Positions 34,501 to 49,500 of a stretch of 64,000 nucleotides of DNA are shown piece by piece. The notes below the pieces were generated by a model, which did no database searches, had not been told where the DNA came from, and was given only the letters and a program-made list of their open reading frames with translations. A program made the translations under genes and the position numbers. The DNA lies in assembly GCA_014964245.1 (NCBI GenBank), contig JACVYH010000002.1, positions 1,639,501 to 1,703,500 of the forward strand, in the 5' to 3' direction. The stretch comes from Nannizziopsis barbatae (lineage: Eukaryota > Ascomycota > Eurotiomycetes > Onygenales > Nannizziopsiaceae). Every line of letters begins with the position of its first letter. The first letter of the stretch is position 1.

Positions 34501-37500
34501 TTTTTTATTTATGTATTATTTTTACTAGAAGAGAATTATTCTGAACTAGCTTCATGTGTTAATTATATTTTTCATGATGACTTTATCTGTAATTAATATT
34601 TCTTGCTTTTATTCAGTTCTATTATCTCTTATTATATTTTATTCTGATTTATTTTTCTTATTCAGATGCAATGCTTTTTTCTTTCAGAATAAGAATTCTC
34701 ACTCTTAATAATTCTGTTTATAATAAATTGATTAAGATATTTTCTTCTAGCAGAATCTATATTAATGTTAATCAAGTAACTTCTTATTATAATTTTTTTA
34801 TTTTTATTACTTATAATTTTACATTACTTAAATCTAGCAATCTTTCTGTTATTTTTAATAAAGTATTCTGCTTGTATAATGTTATTCAATCTGCAGTAGT
34901 TAGAAGTAATCATTATAATAACTAAGATCTTTCTTTTTTATTTTCATTCTGATTTAATTCATTTCTTTTCTTATTAAGCTCTTATCTTAACTTGTTTCAT
35001 GTTTAATTTCTCTTTAAAATAGTTTTAAAAATGAGAATTCTCAAGTTACTTTTTGATTATATTACTGTTTCATATCAATTTATAATATTATTACTGCCAT
35101 ATTCCAATCAGAAGAAACTTATTTTAAAAAATTCTTATTATTTTTATCTTATTCTAAATTATTTTTACTGTTTTTAATTTCTTTACTGTTCAAGTTATTA
35201 TCTGAATTTTTATTTTTAATTTTCTTAATCATCTTAGTAATCTTGGCACTTCATGTGATTCTAGTAATGACATTATCTCAATTTCTCTCAGAAATATTCT
35301 CTCTCATTCTCTCATTCTTATTAGATATATCATTAATATTATTAAAATTATCTAAATCATTTCTAGAATAATATTTCTTAAGTTTATTATTTGTAATCAT
35401 CCTCATAATCTGCATATTATCTAATTTCTTGATTTAATAATAAGCATGTTACTCATTAACATCTATTACTTTATATAACTCTAACTAATAAAATCAAAAC
35501 TTCTGAATTCTTAATATATTCTTGTTATTTTTTATGTGATGCAATAAAATAAAGTTTCTAATACTTAAGAGTTCATCACATGTGTTATAATTATTATTAA
35601 ACTATTTCTTATTTTTCTTTCTAGTTTATTTCACATGATTAACAGCTTTCTGTACATCTTAATCATATCTTTTAATTTAGCATGCTTGCATGATAATAAG
35701 ATCTTGTATTAAGTAAATCTCATTTTAAGATAATGTTTTCTAAGTTTTAACTTCACATTTTATCAGAAAAACTGTATCTTGATTTATTAGAACTTAATAA
35801 AGTAACATATCTGTTAATCATCTTGCAGTAACACAATCAGTTATTAATACTGCAGGCAAATGTGTGATTTAATCTTTTCTGAAATCATCTATTATTTTTA
35901 AAAGCACATCTTTAATCAGATAATAATCTTATTTAATCATATTATTTACATGAGAGTTATAGAGAGAAATCTGAATGTGTTTAATCTTATATTATTTTAA
36001 TAATTCTTCAGCAACATTCTTATTTTCTAGTTTATCATTAATAATGATAACTTTAAGCATCTCTTATTATATAATTATATTCTGATAAATAAATTAAGTA
36101 ATCTTTATAATAATAGCATGTGATAAAGATTATGCTTTAACTCATCTGAATAAATCATCTTAAGTAATAATAATATATTCTTTTTCATTATTCTTAAGCA
36201 TGTACATGATATTAACTTTAATTTTTTTTCAAGCTATTAAAACTTATATTAGATAAAGCATTTCTTCTTATTAATTCAGATTTCTCATTTAACATGCATG
36301 ACAGATTTAAATATATTTCTTAACATTCTTATACATCTCATATTAATAATAATAATTTATTAATAGAACATGTGTATCTTCTTAATTCTTATAACTGAAT
36401 TCATTATGCAGTGCTTTAATTATGAGATGCTGTTATTTTTTATTATTAATAATTCTTCTTAAGAAAATGTTTTTATTAGCTTATCTAAATAATAAATTAT
36501 TCTTTATCACATGTTATAAGATCTTCTGACAAAACTTAGCATAATTATTAATAAGATTTTTTAGTTTTTAAAGCATGATTAGATAATGCATGATTTGTTT
36601 AAATTCATTACTATAAAAACTGTTAAGAATATGTGAGAGATTTTTATCATTATTATTATTTTTTGAAATATTAGTAAGGCTTATATGAGCATGATACATG
36701 CTGAGTTTCATGTTAATATAATCATTAATGTCTTGTTCTTTAAACTCAGATTCATTATTAGAAGCATCAGATCTTTAAGAAAATGCATTAGTAATAGTAT
36801 ATTTTATATTAGAAATATGCTTTATGTCAAAATTAAACAGTCTAATTCAAGTAATTTAATTTATAATAAGAGCACCTGAAAGATCAGTAGCAGTCCTGTT
36901 TAATTATGTAATAAGTATTTAAATATTAACTTCTAACTGAAAGTAAATATTATAAATTTAATAATAAAACTTCTTGAGAGTCTTTAGAACTGCATGACAT
37001 TCTTGTTTACTAGTATTATACTTGCTTTTAATATTAAATCATATTCTAGAATTGAATTATGCAGAATGTTATGTGCTTCTTTGAATTTATATGAGTATAG
37101 CATTCTATTCTCTCTTACTTATGTTAATAGTAATAATAATGATTAATAACTTCAAAATATAATCAAGCAGTAGAACACATGAAAATGTACTTAGTTTTTT
37201 TTTAAGCTTATTAAATATATTATTTTCATTATTCTTTCATCTTTATTGTATTTTTAATTATAACAAGTAATAGAAAAATTCTATAATCTAATAATACTTA
37301 ATAATACATATCTGATAATATCTTATGAGATTAAGAAACTCATAAATTTTAGAAACATTTTATGAGATGAGCTATTTTAAGATCTTCTTAATTTTTTTTT
37401 TATTAAGCTTGTAACTATTGTAATTGCAGACTCATTTAATAATTTCTATCTCAGACATAATAAAGTATAATTTTTCTGCAGAAATTACTCCTCCAGACAT

Positions 37501-37559
37501 CTTACTAAGTTAAAGTGTCTTATTAATATTTTGCAAGTGCTTCATGATAAATCATCACA

Positions 37560-37930
37560 TTCTGAATTTGATTTCTTCTCTGTTATAATTAATCTTGAGT
37601 TCTTTAATACTAATATTATTTAGAAATACATAATAAATGTATGATATGACATTGCTAAGAATTTTTATGAGTACATGTATAAATTATTTTATTAAGTTTA
37701 TTATACTCATGAGTATTAAAGTCTGATGTAATAATTCTAGTAAAGTTATCATGATAATTATATTATAATTTTTGAAATGCAGTAAGAGTTAATTATAATC
37801 AGAAAATTAATTGATAATTATAGTAATAATTATTCCTGTAAATTCTTCAGTAAATTCATTAATATTTAAAGATAAATTCACATCTCATATTATGTGCTTA
37901 TTAACATGAATTGTGAAATTAATAATTTAA
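37560..37930 (-). pseudogene. Decayed gypsy reverse transcriptase in element A
   Basis: The reverse-complement translation contains remnants HVNKH, NEFTEEFTG and FSDYNQLLLH, lining up with the same region of element B (46.9-47.4 kb). Stops and losses of Trp, Asp and Gly fit C-to-T decay. It is non-functional. Confidence 0.7.
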
Positions 37931-40900
37931 TAACCAGGTATTTTCTTTTTAATAAGAAATCAAGAATTTTAATATGAACTGTAGCAGTATTTAAAGATAT
38001 TAGTCTTAATTTATTTTTATAACATGTTAATTATCTTAGCTTCTAGTACTTATGAGATGTGATAATCAGAAATCTGTCATGTTTTATGAGAAATTATTTA
38101 TATTTTCTGTAATAAAGTAATTTCAGAATGAATCTTCTTAACATCTGAGAAATTCCAAGTGAAATATTCTTTATGATGTATTAATATAGTTATGAGAACT
38201 TCTTTCTCTTCAGGCATAAGCTCTTATTTACATGTGATTTTTTTAAGTTACTCTTATATGAGTTTTTTATTAAAAGAAAATTTAGCTAGACATAATTAGA
38301 AGTACTTCAAATACTTATTAAGAAGCATTTTATTAAATTCTTTTCTGTTATATTCATTTTTATAGTACTTATTAATGCAAGACTGAATTTAATTAACTAA
38401 ATCTTCTGATATGCTTTTATTACTAACTTTTAATATGACTAGTTTTATTTTCTCTTTTTTATGTTTTTACATTATTTCTACATTAAATAAATATTCTAAT
38501 ATTTCTTTATACTTTCATTCATATAACTGTGTGTCTTTATCTTAAAGTTTCTTTATCATCTTATATTTAAAATCATATTTATCTGATATCTTTATCAAGA
38601 ATTTTATAAGTATATAAGAATATTATGATATTATGATAAGTCTAACTTATTTTAATTTGCAGAAATTATAACACATTAACAAGTTTACTGCTGCATATAC
38701 TGTTTTTATAAATGATTTTTCTAATATATGTATTTCTACAGAGTCTTTCTTATTACTAGTAAATGAATATTCTTAATTATACCTGCTCTTTAGTTTAAAG
38801 TACTGTACTACTAAATATTATTACAGTAATAATGTGAGTTTTTTAACATGTAATATATCTTGAATTAAATAATGCAAGAACTGTTAGCTGAATAAATGTG
38901 TGTGGTAATGTTTTCTGTTACATCTGTCTTATAATTTTATCAGACTTTCTGTTATCAGAATCTACTAAGAATGAAGTTTTAATTATTATTTTTAATGATT
39001 ATTAGTATAACATGAGTTAAGATATCTTTAATTTTAACTAGCATATCATCATAAATTCCTATGCATTTTATAATGTTCTTTATTTATCTGATGAGAGTAA
39101 TGTTATAATTATAACTAATATTAAGTTTAAGTTCTTTTGCAAGATTAAGATTAATGTAATTAATTTTTAATTTATTATTAATAATGATATTTACTAGCTT
39201 GTCATTAATATTAACATATGTTTTCAGAATACTAATAATAAGAATTAAATTTTCTTTTTTCATAGAAATTAATTATAGATGTTCTATTTATACTGTCTTT
39301 TAATATAAAATCTTTGCTTTAGCTAGTTCTGACTTTCTATTATCATGATTATCTTTAGTAAGCAGAAGTATTTTAAACATGCATTAATAAATAATATGCA
39401 ATAATTCTAGAATTTTTTGAATAATGAGATTAATAATAAAGATATTAAGAATTTTATTAATAATTTTTTTTATGTTTATTACTTCTCTGAGCTTCTTTAA
39501 CATTTTTACTAGCTGTTAATAATTTCTGTGCTGAAATCTGAGTTTTAAGATATCTGTTATTTCTGTATTATTTATGACTGTTTTATTATTTACAAGTTTA
39601 TCATTTTCATTAACTTTTTTAATTTTTAATTAAAGATTGCATAATTTTTTTTCTTAAAATTTAATAAGTATCTGAAATTTATTTTCTGAAATCTAATAAT
39701 TAGTAATCTAATTTTCTTTTAAGTAATTCTTAACTTTAACTAGCTTAAGCTTTCTGATGCATGTTTTCTTATTTTTTAAAATAATAATAATTACTCTCAT
39801 GTGTGTTTCATACTTGTTATTACTGCTACTAGACTTTTTGAAACTATTACTTTTTATTATATTTATTCTAATTCTGATTAACTGCACACATGCTTGATAA
39901 TCTTACATAACTTCTATATTCTAAAATTAAATAACTTATTTTAGTATTAAGATGTAATCTTCTCTGTCAGCAGTAAGAGATTAATTAATCCAGTATCTTT
40001 AAATAATGTAATATTATGATTTATCTTGAGTAAGTTATAAAATCAGATTATCTTCTTCTAATATACTTGCTTAAAGCTTTTAAATCTCAGTATTAAAATA
40101 GCATTTTTTTTGTAAAATGTTATTTTAATATATTAGATAATTTACTTTATTATGATTGTTTTTATTATAATAAAAACATGTGCTGTTAAAATTATGAGAT
40201 GTATATTAATTTTGATTTTCATAGTTTCTAATTATTGCTTAATTATACATAAGTGTTAATGAGGCAGCAGCAGAAGCAGATATAAATACAAGCTTAGCTA
40301 GAGCTAATGCTTAAGTTATCATAATATGAAAATCAGTTCTAGTAACAAGTACTTGTAAGAGTAAAGTAAGAGCTTTCATGATTTAAGTAAGGCTTTTTAT
40401 TTGATTTTTCATCTTGTTATTTATCTTACTTAAAATTTAATTAGCATACAGAAAAGAAGAGTAATTACATATAAAAGTAATGAGATTCTAAGAAAATTAA
40501 ATTATTTTCTTCTCAGTTTTTGTATTTATTTTTTTCATTTCTTTTTAGAAACTTTTAAGAAATTTTCTAATAATAATGCTATTAATCATTCTAGCTGCAG
40601 CTATAGTCATGCAAGAATTTATGATTTTTTTATAATTTTAAAGAAGAATTTTAAGTTTTTTATTATCAGAATCTTATATGTGTATGCAAATACTTTTCTC
40701 TTTCTTATTAATAAAATCTTTAACTATGCTCTTAAGCATGTTTCATTTCAGATTTTAAGAATTATTTTAATTAAGATACTTTTCTTAATATATTTTATTT
40801 ATAAGTTTCTCAGACAAGTCTTAAATAAATATTTAATAATATGTAAATTTATTAATTTCATTTTTTTCATATATTTTTTCAGATATAGAAATGTACTGGC

Positions 40901-41919
40901 AGATGTATGATTTAACTTCTTTCATGTTATACTTTTAGAATTTCTTGATAAGAGTTTTAAGATATCTGTAATTATAAATAAGCTGCTTGATATTCTAGTA
41001 GAAGAATTCTTTCTTTAGTTTCTTCTTCATTTCTAATCAGTTTTCATTTTATGCTTTAAGAAGACTTTAAATTCATATTTTATTATTTAGCTAGCAGTAG
41101 TTTGCAATACATGCTGTCATATAATAATTATTTAAAATCATTTCATGATTTTCACACATCTGCTCATACATGCAGAAAAAGTAAATGATATTATTATTAT
41201 TAAATGCTAGTGCTTTAACCTGTCCAGAATATAAAAAATTTTTGAGATATAAAATAATTACTGAGTTTACAATTAGCAAGAATGTGATACTTTTAATTAT
41301 CAGAATTTTAATTAACAGTTTCAGTTTCAAGAATATAGTAATTATAGGACTCAAGTTCTTATCTGCATTAGTTTCTTTAATAATATCATAATCTGAAAAA
41401 AGACTTGATATTCTGAATAATAGAATAGATATTAATAATTTTTATTAATAAAAGTAAAATATGAAATTCTTTTTAATATTTTAACAGATTTGTTTCACAA
41501 TGCTAGAAATGAATTAACTATGCAGTTAGTTTAATTATATTAATTAATTATATAATTATAATAATAATAATTTTAATTTTTCTCATTTAATTAAGAATAA
41601 TACTGATGTTGTTATTTTCTTTATGTGAAGTAATATTATAATTCTGAAATATTTTTCTTTATAATAATAGTATAATCTACTCTTATAACAGTAAGCATCT
41701 TCATTAAGCAAGATAAACTTCTCTTCTCACTAATTAGAAAGTTTAATTAGATTTCTCATTCTTAACAGTTTTTAACTTTGATAATTCTTTTAATAGTTTA
41801 ATTTAGTTTTCATCTTAGCTTTCTGTTTTTAGTTAACAAGACTTAATGCCTTGATAAATGCACAAATATTTCTTTATTTCTTTGATTAAATGCTTTCACT
41901 TTGCTAAGATTATTAAGAT

Positions 41920-42633
41920 AAAATGAGGAAAGTGAAATGCCTAGCTGAAATAAGTAATAGTAAAATAGAGAGTATGTCTGCTAATGACTATAAAACTTAA
42001 GATGTGCAGTTAATAAGTATAAAATATATAATGCATAATTAATATGCATAAAATAGAATAGAAGTATGTGATAGCAGTTAAATAATGCTAGATTAATAAT
42101 GTTAAACAGTAACAAACAGTATAGAAATATGCAAATCAGGAAAAAAAGATAAAAAAGAATGATTTATATAATCATACTAATCTAGAAACTATGTATAATG
42201 CTAAAATGTGCATAAAGTAATAAAATAAAACAATAAAATAGATTGATAATTTAAAGAATAACAAGAAAATAATAATAACAAGTATCTAATCTCTATACAT
42301 CAGAGATATCAAGAATAATAATAATAATAATAATTAATTAATGATCATGACTAGTCTTTAATAATAAGACTCATTTCTAGAATAACTTAATTAATGAGCT
42401 GTGTATAGAATGATTATTAAACATGTGTACTCAGGCCAATTGCTGACTTCTATGTATTTCTTGATGCATTTAAATAATGTGAATTCTTTCTTCTTAGAGT
42501 ATTATCTCTTTCTAATGTTTTCTAATCTTGTTTTGCATGTCATTGCCTGTGATTACTGCATGCAAAACATTTAATTAGTATCTAGATCATTTTATTAGTG
42601 CTTTGATAGTAGTAAATGCATCTTCCTACTACA
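41920..42633 (-). repeat. 5' LTR of gypsy A
   Basis: 714 bp, ending GCATCTTCCTACTACA on the plus strand (sense start TGTAGTAGG), immediately followed by the duplication TTATT at 42634-42638. This copy keeps somewhat more C and G than the other LTRs. Confidence 0.88.
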
Positions 42634-42638
42634 TTATT

Positions 42639-42937
42639 ATTTTATTACATGCTTTAATATTATATATAATTTCTAGATTAGAATAATCATATAAATTATC
42701 TTTTTTTATCTTTTTCTTCTAATTTACATGTCTTTATATTATCTGTTACTGTTTAATATTATTAATTCAGCATTATTTAATTATTATTATATACTTTTAT
42801 TTCATTTCACATACATTAATTATGCATTATATGTTTTATAATTATTAATTACATATCTTGAGCTTTATAATTATTAATGAACATATTTCTATTTCATTAT
42901 CATTTATTTTAACTAGATATTTTACTTTTCTTATCTA
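42639..42937 (+). repeat. 5' LTR of gypsy B, second part
   Basis: The remaining 299 bp of the split LTR, homologous to the last part of the 3' LTR (about 55252-55550). Just inside it, both elements share a sequence of the form ATCTTAATRATYTTAGCA, where the primer-binding site should lie. I do not see the usual TGG start of a tRNA-complementary site there. Confidence 0.82.
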
Positions 42938-45900
42938 ATCTTAATGATTTTAGCAGAGTAGAAATATTTAATTAAAGAAATAAAAAAATATTTACATATT
43001 TACTAAGATATTAAGTCTTGTTAACTAAAAATAAAAAGCTAAGATAAAAACTAAATTAAATTATTAAGAGAACTATTAAAATTAGAAACTGTTAAGAATA
43101 AGAAATCTAATCAGACTTTCTAATTAATAGAAAGAAAAGTTTATCTCACTTAATAAAGATACTTACTATTGCAAGAATGAATTACACTGCTATTATAAAA
43201 AAAAATATTTTAAAATTATAATATTACTTTACATAAAAAGAATAATAGTATTAGTATTATTCTTAATTAAATAAGAAAAATTAAAATCATTATTATTATG
43301 ATTATATAATTAATTAGTATAATTAAATTAACTGTATAATTAATTCATTTCTAGTATTATAAAATGAATTTGTTAAAATATTAAAAAGAATTTTATATTC
43401 TGTTCTTATTAATGAAAATCATTAATATTCATTCTGTTATTCAGAATATTAAGTTTTTTTTTAAATCATGATATTATTAAAGAAATTAATGCAGATAAGA
43501 ATCTAAGTTTTATAATTATTACATTCTTGAAATCAGAACTGTTAATTAAAACTCCAGTAGCTAAAAATATTATATTCTTGCTAATTATAAATCTAGTAAT
43601 TACTTTATATCTTAAGAATCTTTTATATTCTGAATAAATTAAAGCACTAGTATTTAATATTAATAATATTATTTACTTTCTTCACATATATAAGCAGATG
43701 TATAAAAATCATAAAATAATTTTAAATAATTATTATATAATATTACACATTATAAATTATTATCAGTTAAATAATAAAGTATGAATTTAAAGTCTTTTTA
43801 AAGTATAAAATAAAAACTAATCTAAAATAAAAAAAAAACTGAAAAAAGAATTTTTTTATCAGAATATTAAGCAGCTTATTTATAATTATAAATATCTTAA
43901 GATTCTTATTAAGAAATCTTAGAAATATAATATAAAAAAAATTAAATTATATATTTATTAGTATATTTCTGCATCTGAAAAGATATATAAGAAAAATGAA
44001 ATTAATAAATTCATGTATTATTAAATACTTATTTAAGACTTGCTCAAGAAACTTATAAATAAGATATATTAAGAAAAGCATTTTAATTAAAATAATTCTT
44101 AAAATCTGAAATGAAATATACTTAAAAACATAATTAAAGATTTTATTAATAAGAAAAAAAAAACATTTACATACATACATAAGATTCTAATAATAAAAAA
44201 CTTAAAATTCTTTTTTAAAATTATGAAAAAATCATGAATTCTTACACAGCTATAGCTGCAACTGAAATAATTAATAATATTATTATTAAAAAATCTCTTA
44301 AAAGTTTCTAAAAAGAAACAGAGAAAATAAACATGAAAACTGAAAAGAAAATAGTTTAATTTTCTTAGAATTTTATTACTTCTACACATAATTATTCTTT
44401 TTCTTCACATGCTATTTAAATTTTAAGTAAAATAAGTAATAAAATGAAAAATTAAATGAAAAATTTTATTTAAATTATAGAAGCTTTTACTTTATTCTTA
44501 CAAGTACTTATTATTAAAATTAATTTTTATATTATAATAACTTAAATATTAGCTTTAGCTAAGCTTGTATTTATATCTGCTTTTACTGTTATTTTACTAA
44601 TACTTATATATGATTAAGTAATAATTAAAAATTATAAAAATTAAAATTAATATACATTCTGTAATTCTAATAATGCATGTTTTTATTATAATAAAAATAA
44701 TTATAATAAAATAAATTATTTAATATATTAAAATAACATTATGTAAAAGAAATATTATTTTAATACTAAGATTTAAAAGCTCTAAGCAAGCATGTTAGAA
44801 GAAGATAGATTAATTTTATAACTTACTCAAGATAAATTATAATGTTATATTATTTAAAAATACTAAATTAATTAATTTTTCATTACTAATAAAAAAAATT
44901 ATGTCTTAATACTAGAATAAGCTATTTAATCTTAAAATATTAAAGTTATATAAAATTATTAAGTACATGTGCAGTTAATTAGAATCAGAATAAATATAAT
45001 AAAAAATAATAATTCTAAAAAATCTGATAATAGTAATAACAAGTATAAAACATACATGAGAGTAATTATTACTCTTTCAGAAAATAAGAAAACATATAAC
45101 AGAAAATTTAAACTAGCTAAAATTAAGAATTACTTAAAGAAAAATTAGATTATTAATTAACAGATTCAAGAGAATAAATTTCAGATACTTGTTAAATTTC
45201 AAGAAGAAAAATTACATAATCTTTAGTTAAGAATTAAAAAAGTTAAAGAAAATAATAAACTTATAAATAATAAAATAAGCATAAATAATATAAAAATAAC
45301 AAATATTTTAAAACTCAGATCTTAGCACAGAAATTATTACTAATTAGTAAAAATATTAAAGAAGCTTAGAAGAGTAATAAATGTGAAAGAAATTATTAAT
45401 AAAATTCTTAATATTCCTGTTACTAATTTTATTATTTAAGAAGTTCTAAATTTATTACATATTATTTATTAATGCATGTTTAGAATATTCTTATTTATAA
45501 AAAATAATTATAATAATAAAAAATCTAAATTAATTAAAGTAAAAATTTTATACTAGAAGATAGTACAAGTAGAATATCTATAATTAGTTTCTGTAAAAAA
45601 AGAAAATCTAATTCTTATTATTAATATTCTGAAAACATACATTAATATTAATAACAAGCTAATAAATATCATCATTAATAATAAATTAAAAGTTAATTAT
45701 ATTAATCTTAATCTTATAAAAAAGCTTAAACTTAATATTAGTTATAATTACAGCATTATTCTTATTAGATAAATAAAAAACATTATAAAATACATAAAAA
45801 TTTATAATAACATGCTAGTTAAAATCAGAAATATTTTAACTCATATTACATTAATAATTATTAAAGATGATAATCAAGATTTCATTCTTAATAAATTCTG

Positions 45901-46700
45901 ATAGTAAAAAATCTGATAAGATTATAAAATAAACATAGCAGAAAATATTATCATGCATATTTATTCAGCTAACAGTTCTTATATTATTTAATTTAAGATA
46001 TATTATATGTTAAAAAATTCATATTATTATCATAATAATATTTAGTAATATAATACTTTAAACTGAAGAGCAGGTATAATTAAGAGTATTCATTTACTAG
46101 TAATAAAAAAAATTCTGCAGAAATACATATATTAGAAAAATTATTTATAAAAATAATATATGTAATAATAAACTTGTTAACATGTTATAATTTTTATAAA
46201 TTAAAATAAGTTAGACTTATTATAATATTACAGTATTCTCATATATTTGTAAAATTCTTAATAAAAATATCAGATAAATATAATTTTAAATATAAGATAA
46301 TAAAGAAACTTTAAGATAAAGACATGTAATTATGTAAATAAAAACATAAAGAAATATTAAAGCATTCATTCAGCATAGAAATAATATAAAAATGCAAAAA
46401 AAAAAAATAAAGCTAGTTATATTAGAAGTTAATAATAAAAGCATATCAGAAAATTTAATTAATTAAATTTAGTCTTATATTAATAAATATTATAATAATG
46501 AATATAATAGAAAAAAATTTAATAAAGCATTTTTTAATAAGTATTTAAAGTATTTTTAATTACATCTAGTTAAATTTTTTCTTAATGAAAAGCTTATATA
46601 AGAGTAACTTAAAAAAATTACATGTGAATAAAAACTTATATCTGAAGAAAAAAAAGCTCTTATAATTATGTTAATATATTATGAAGAATATCTTGCTTAA
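42938..46700 (+). other. Gypsy B 5' interior, gag region expected
   Basis: Mutated interior upstream of the reverse transcriptase remnants, where gag and protease should lie. No recognisable zinc knuckle or protease motif survives. It is homologous, inverted, to the corresponding part of element A (about 38,150-41,919). Confidence 0.5.
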
Positions 46701-46899
46701 AATTTCTCAGATATTAAGAAGATTTATTTTAAAATTATTTTATTATAGAAAATATAAATAATTCTTCATAAAGTATGACAGATTTCTAATTATTACATTT
46801 TATGAGTATTAGAAGTTAAGATTATTAATATGTTATAAAAGTAAATCAAGACTAGTATCTTCAAATACTACTACAGTTCATATTAAAATTCTTAATTTC

Positions 46900-47450
46900 T
46901 TATTAAAAAGAAAATATCTGATTATTAAATTATTAATTCTGTAATTCATGTTAATAAGCACATGATATAAGATGCAAACTTATTCTTAAATATTAATAAA
47001 TTTATTAAAGAATTTGCAGGAATAATTATTATTATAATTATTAATTAATTTTCTAATTATAATTAACTTTTACTGCATCTTAAAAACTGTAATATAATTA
47101 TTATAATAACTTTACTAAAATTATTATATCAGATTTTAATACTTATAAGCATGATAAACTTAGTAGAATAATTTATATACATACTTATAAAAATTTTCAG
47201 AAATATCATGCTATACATTTGTTATATGTTTCTAGATAATATTAATATTAAAAAACTAAAAACTAATTATGATAAAGAAGAAATTAAATTTAAAATATGA
47301 TAATTCATTATAAAGTACTTGCAAAATATTAATAAGATACTTTAGCTTAGTAAGATATCTGAAGAAGTAATTTCTACTAAAAAATCATACTTTATTATAC
47401 TAGAGATAAAAATTATTAAATAAGTTTATAATTATAATAATTGCAAGCTT
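46900..47450 (+). pseudogene. Decayed gypsy reverse transcriptase in element B
   Basis: Plus-strand translation around 46945-47300 keeps HVNKH, a DANL-like stretch, NINKFIKEFAG and FSNYNQLLLH. These are the spacing and residues of the gypsy reverse transcriptase core around the I-x-D-x-x-S-G-Y-x-Q motif. The Asp and Gly of that motif read as Asn and other residues, and stops interrupt it. It is non-functional. Confidence 0.78.
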
Positions 47451-48439
47451 AATAAAAAGAAAGTTAAAAAATTTTTAAAATAGCTTATCTTACAGAATAT
47501 TTCTGAAGTTTATAAGTTTCTTAATCTTATAAAATATTATTAAATATGTATTATTAAGTATTATTAAATTATAAAATTTCTTTATTACTTACTGTAATTA
47601 AAAATGCAATAAAGATAAAAAAATAATAAAAATAATATATTTAATAAGCTTAAAGAAAAGCTAAGTATATTTCTGTATATTCTACTGCTAGATTATATTC
47701 TGAAGCTATTAATTATTATTATTACTATTAATATAAGCAAGAAAGAATGAGATGCTATACTCATGCAAATTCAAAGAAATATTTAATATTTTACATAATT
47801 TAATTCTGAAATATAATCTAATACTAAAAGTAAGTATGATGCTAATAAATAAGAATATTATGCAATTCTAAAAATTCTTAAGAAGTTTTATTATTAGATT
47901 TATAATATTTACTTTTAATTAAAAGTTAATGCTTGAATACTTATAGCATAATTAAATAAAACTGTTACTGATTTTTCAGATGCTCTTATTATAAATTAAA
48001 TTACTTAAATTAGATTATTTAATTTTAATATAAAATATATTTCTGATATGCAACATACTGCTACAGATATACTTTTATAAAAATCTAATACTTCTAATAA
48101 TAAGTCTAAGTTTAAAAAGCAAGATATTAATAATTATATTAATATGAAACTTAGCATGTATCATGCTCATGTCAGACTTATCAGCATTTTAAAAAATAAT
48201 AATAATAATAAAAATTTCTCATGCATTTTTAACAATTCTTATAATAATGAATCTGAATAAATCATGCATTATCTAATCATATTTAGAAAACTAAAAAATC
48301 TTATTAATAATTATGCTAAGTTTTATTAAAAAATCTTATAACATATAATAAAAAGTAATCTATTATTTAAACAAGCTAATAAAAACATTTCTTTAAGAAA
48401 AGTTATTAATGATAAAGAATAACAGTATTTCATGATTAA

Positions 48440-49500
48440 AGTATTACATAATAAATTCAGTTATAAGAATTAAGAAAATACACATATTTTACTAATAAAT
48501 TATTATTATTAATATAAAATGTATAAAGATATTAAGAAATATGTTTAAATCTATTATACATGTTAAATAAGAAATTTAAATTAATAAAAAGAAATGCTAT
48601 ACCTGATATGAGTTTTAATAGCTTGAAAAAAAATTAAGATTAATATTATATACATGTCTAAGAATAATAAAAAAGAATATATTATTACTATTTAAGATAA
48701 TTTATCTAGATAAGTTAAAGCATAATCTTTATCACATGCTATTATTATAAAAATTATCTAATTTATTTATCAGAATATAATCATGTGATAAGAAATACTT
48801 AAAATTATTATTATTAATAATAAATCAGAAAATAAGAATATTACTAAGAAATTATTAAAATAATACAAGATTAAATGCATTCAGATTTCTCTCTATAATT
48901 TTCATATAAATAATATAATAAAATAAGATTATTATCTGATTAAAAACATGTTTTTAAAAATAACAGATGATTTTAAAAAAGATTAAATTATATATTTACT
49001 TGCAGTATTAATGATTAATCATATTATTATAAAATAATTAACAAGTATATCATCTTATCAAGTTCTAATAAGTTAAAATGCAATTCTGTTAATAAAATGC
49101 AAAGTTAGAACTTGAAAAATATTATCTTAAAATGAAGTTTACTTAATGTAAGATCTTATTATTATATAAGCATGCTAAATTAAAAAATATAATTAAGATA
49201 TATAAAAAGCTGTTAGTTATATGAAATAAACTAGAAAAAAAAATAAGAAATAATTTAATAATAATCATGACACACATGATAAATTCTTAAGCATTAGAAA
49301 CTTTATTCTATTACATTACATAAAAAATAATAAGAATATATTAAGAATTCAGAAATTTTAATTTCATTAATTAAAATCATATAAAATAATAAATATTAAT
49401 AAGTAACATGCTTATTATCAGATTAAGAAATTAAATAATATACAAATTATAAGAATAATTATAAATAATAAACTTAAGAAATATTATTCTAGAAATAATT
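48440..49500 (+). pseudogene. Decayed gypsy integrase in element B
   Basis: Around 48,517-48,580 the plus strand reads MYKDIKKYV, then YYTC and IRNLN after stops. This matches the W-P-x-M-x-x-D-I-x-x-Y-V-x-x-C-x-x-C zinc-binding end of the integrase H2C2 region. The catalytic domain should follow to about 49.5 kb but is too mutated to place residues. Confidence 0.65.

Larger units (their letters stand above)
30813..42633 (-). mobile_element. Gypsy LTR retrotransposon A, mutated, minus orientation
   Basis: Degenerate gypsy element of 11,821 bp, same family as B, inserted into the 5' LTR of B. LTRs of 714 bp at 30813-31526 (3' LTR) and 41920-42633 (5' LTR). Flanking duplication TTATT at 30808-30812 and 42634-42638. 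Its interior (31527-41919) is an inverted copy of the interior of B, with matching landmarks at 40,620/44,250, 38,785/46,070, 36,702/48,157 and 34,440/50,410, all centred near 42,430. The plus strand is T-rich, as expected for a reversed element whose sense strand is A-rich. Confidence 0.9.

Noticed and set aside
43947..44389. Paired minus-strand frames resembling those at 40680-40910
   Set aside because: The similarity reflects the inverted A and B gypsy copies, not a conserved gene.
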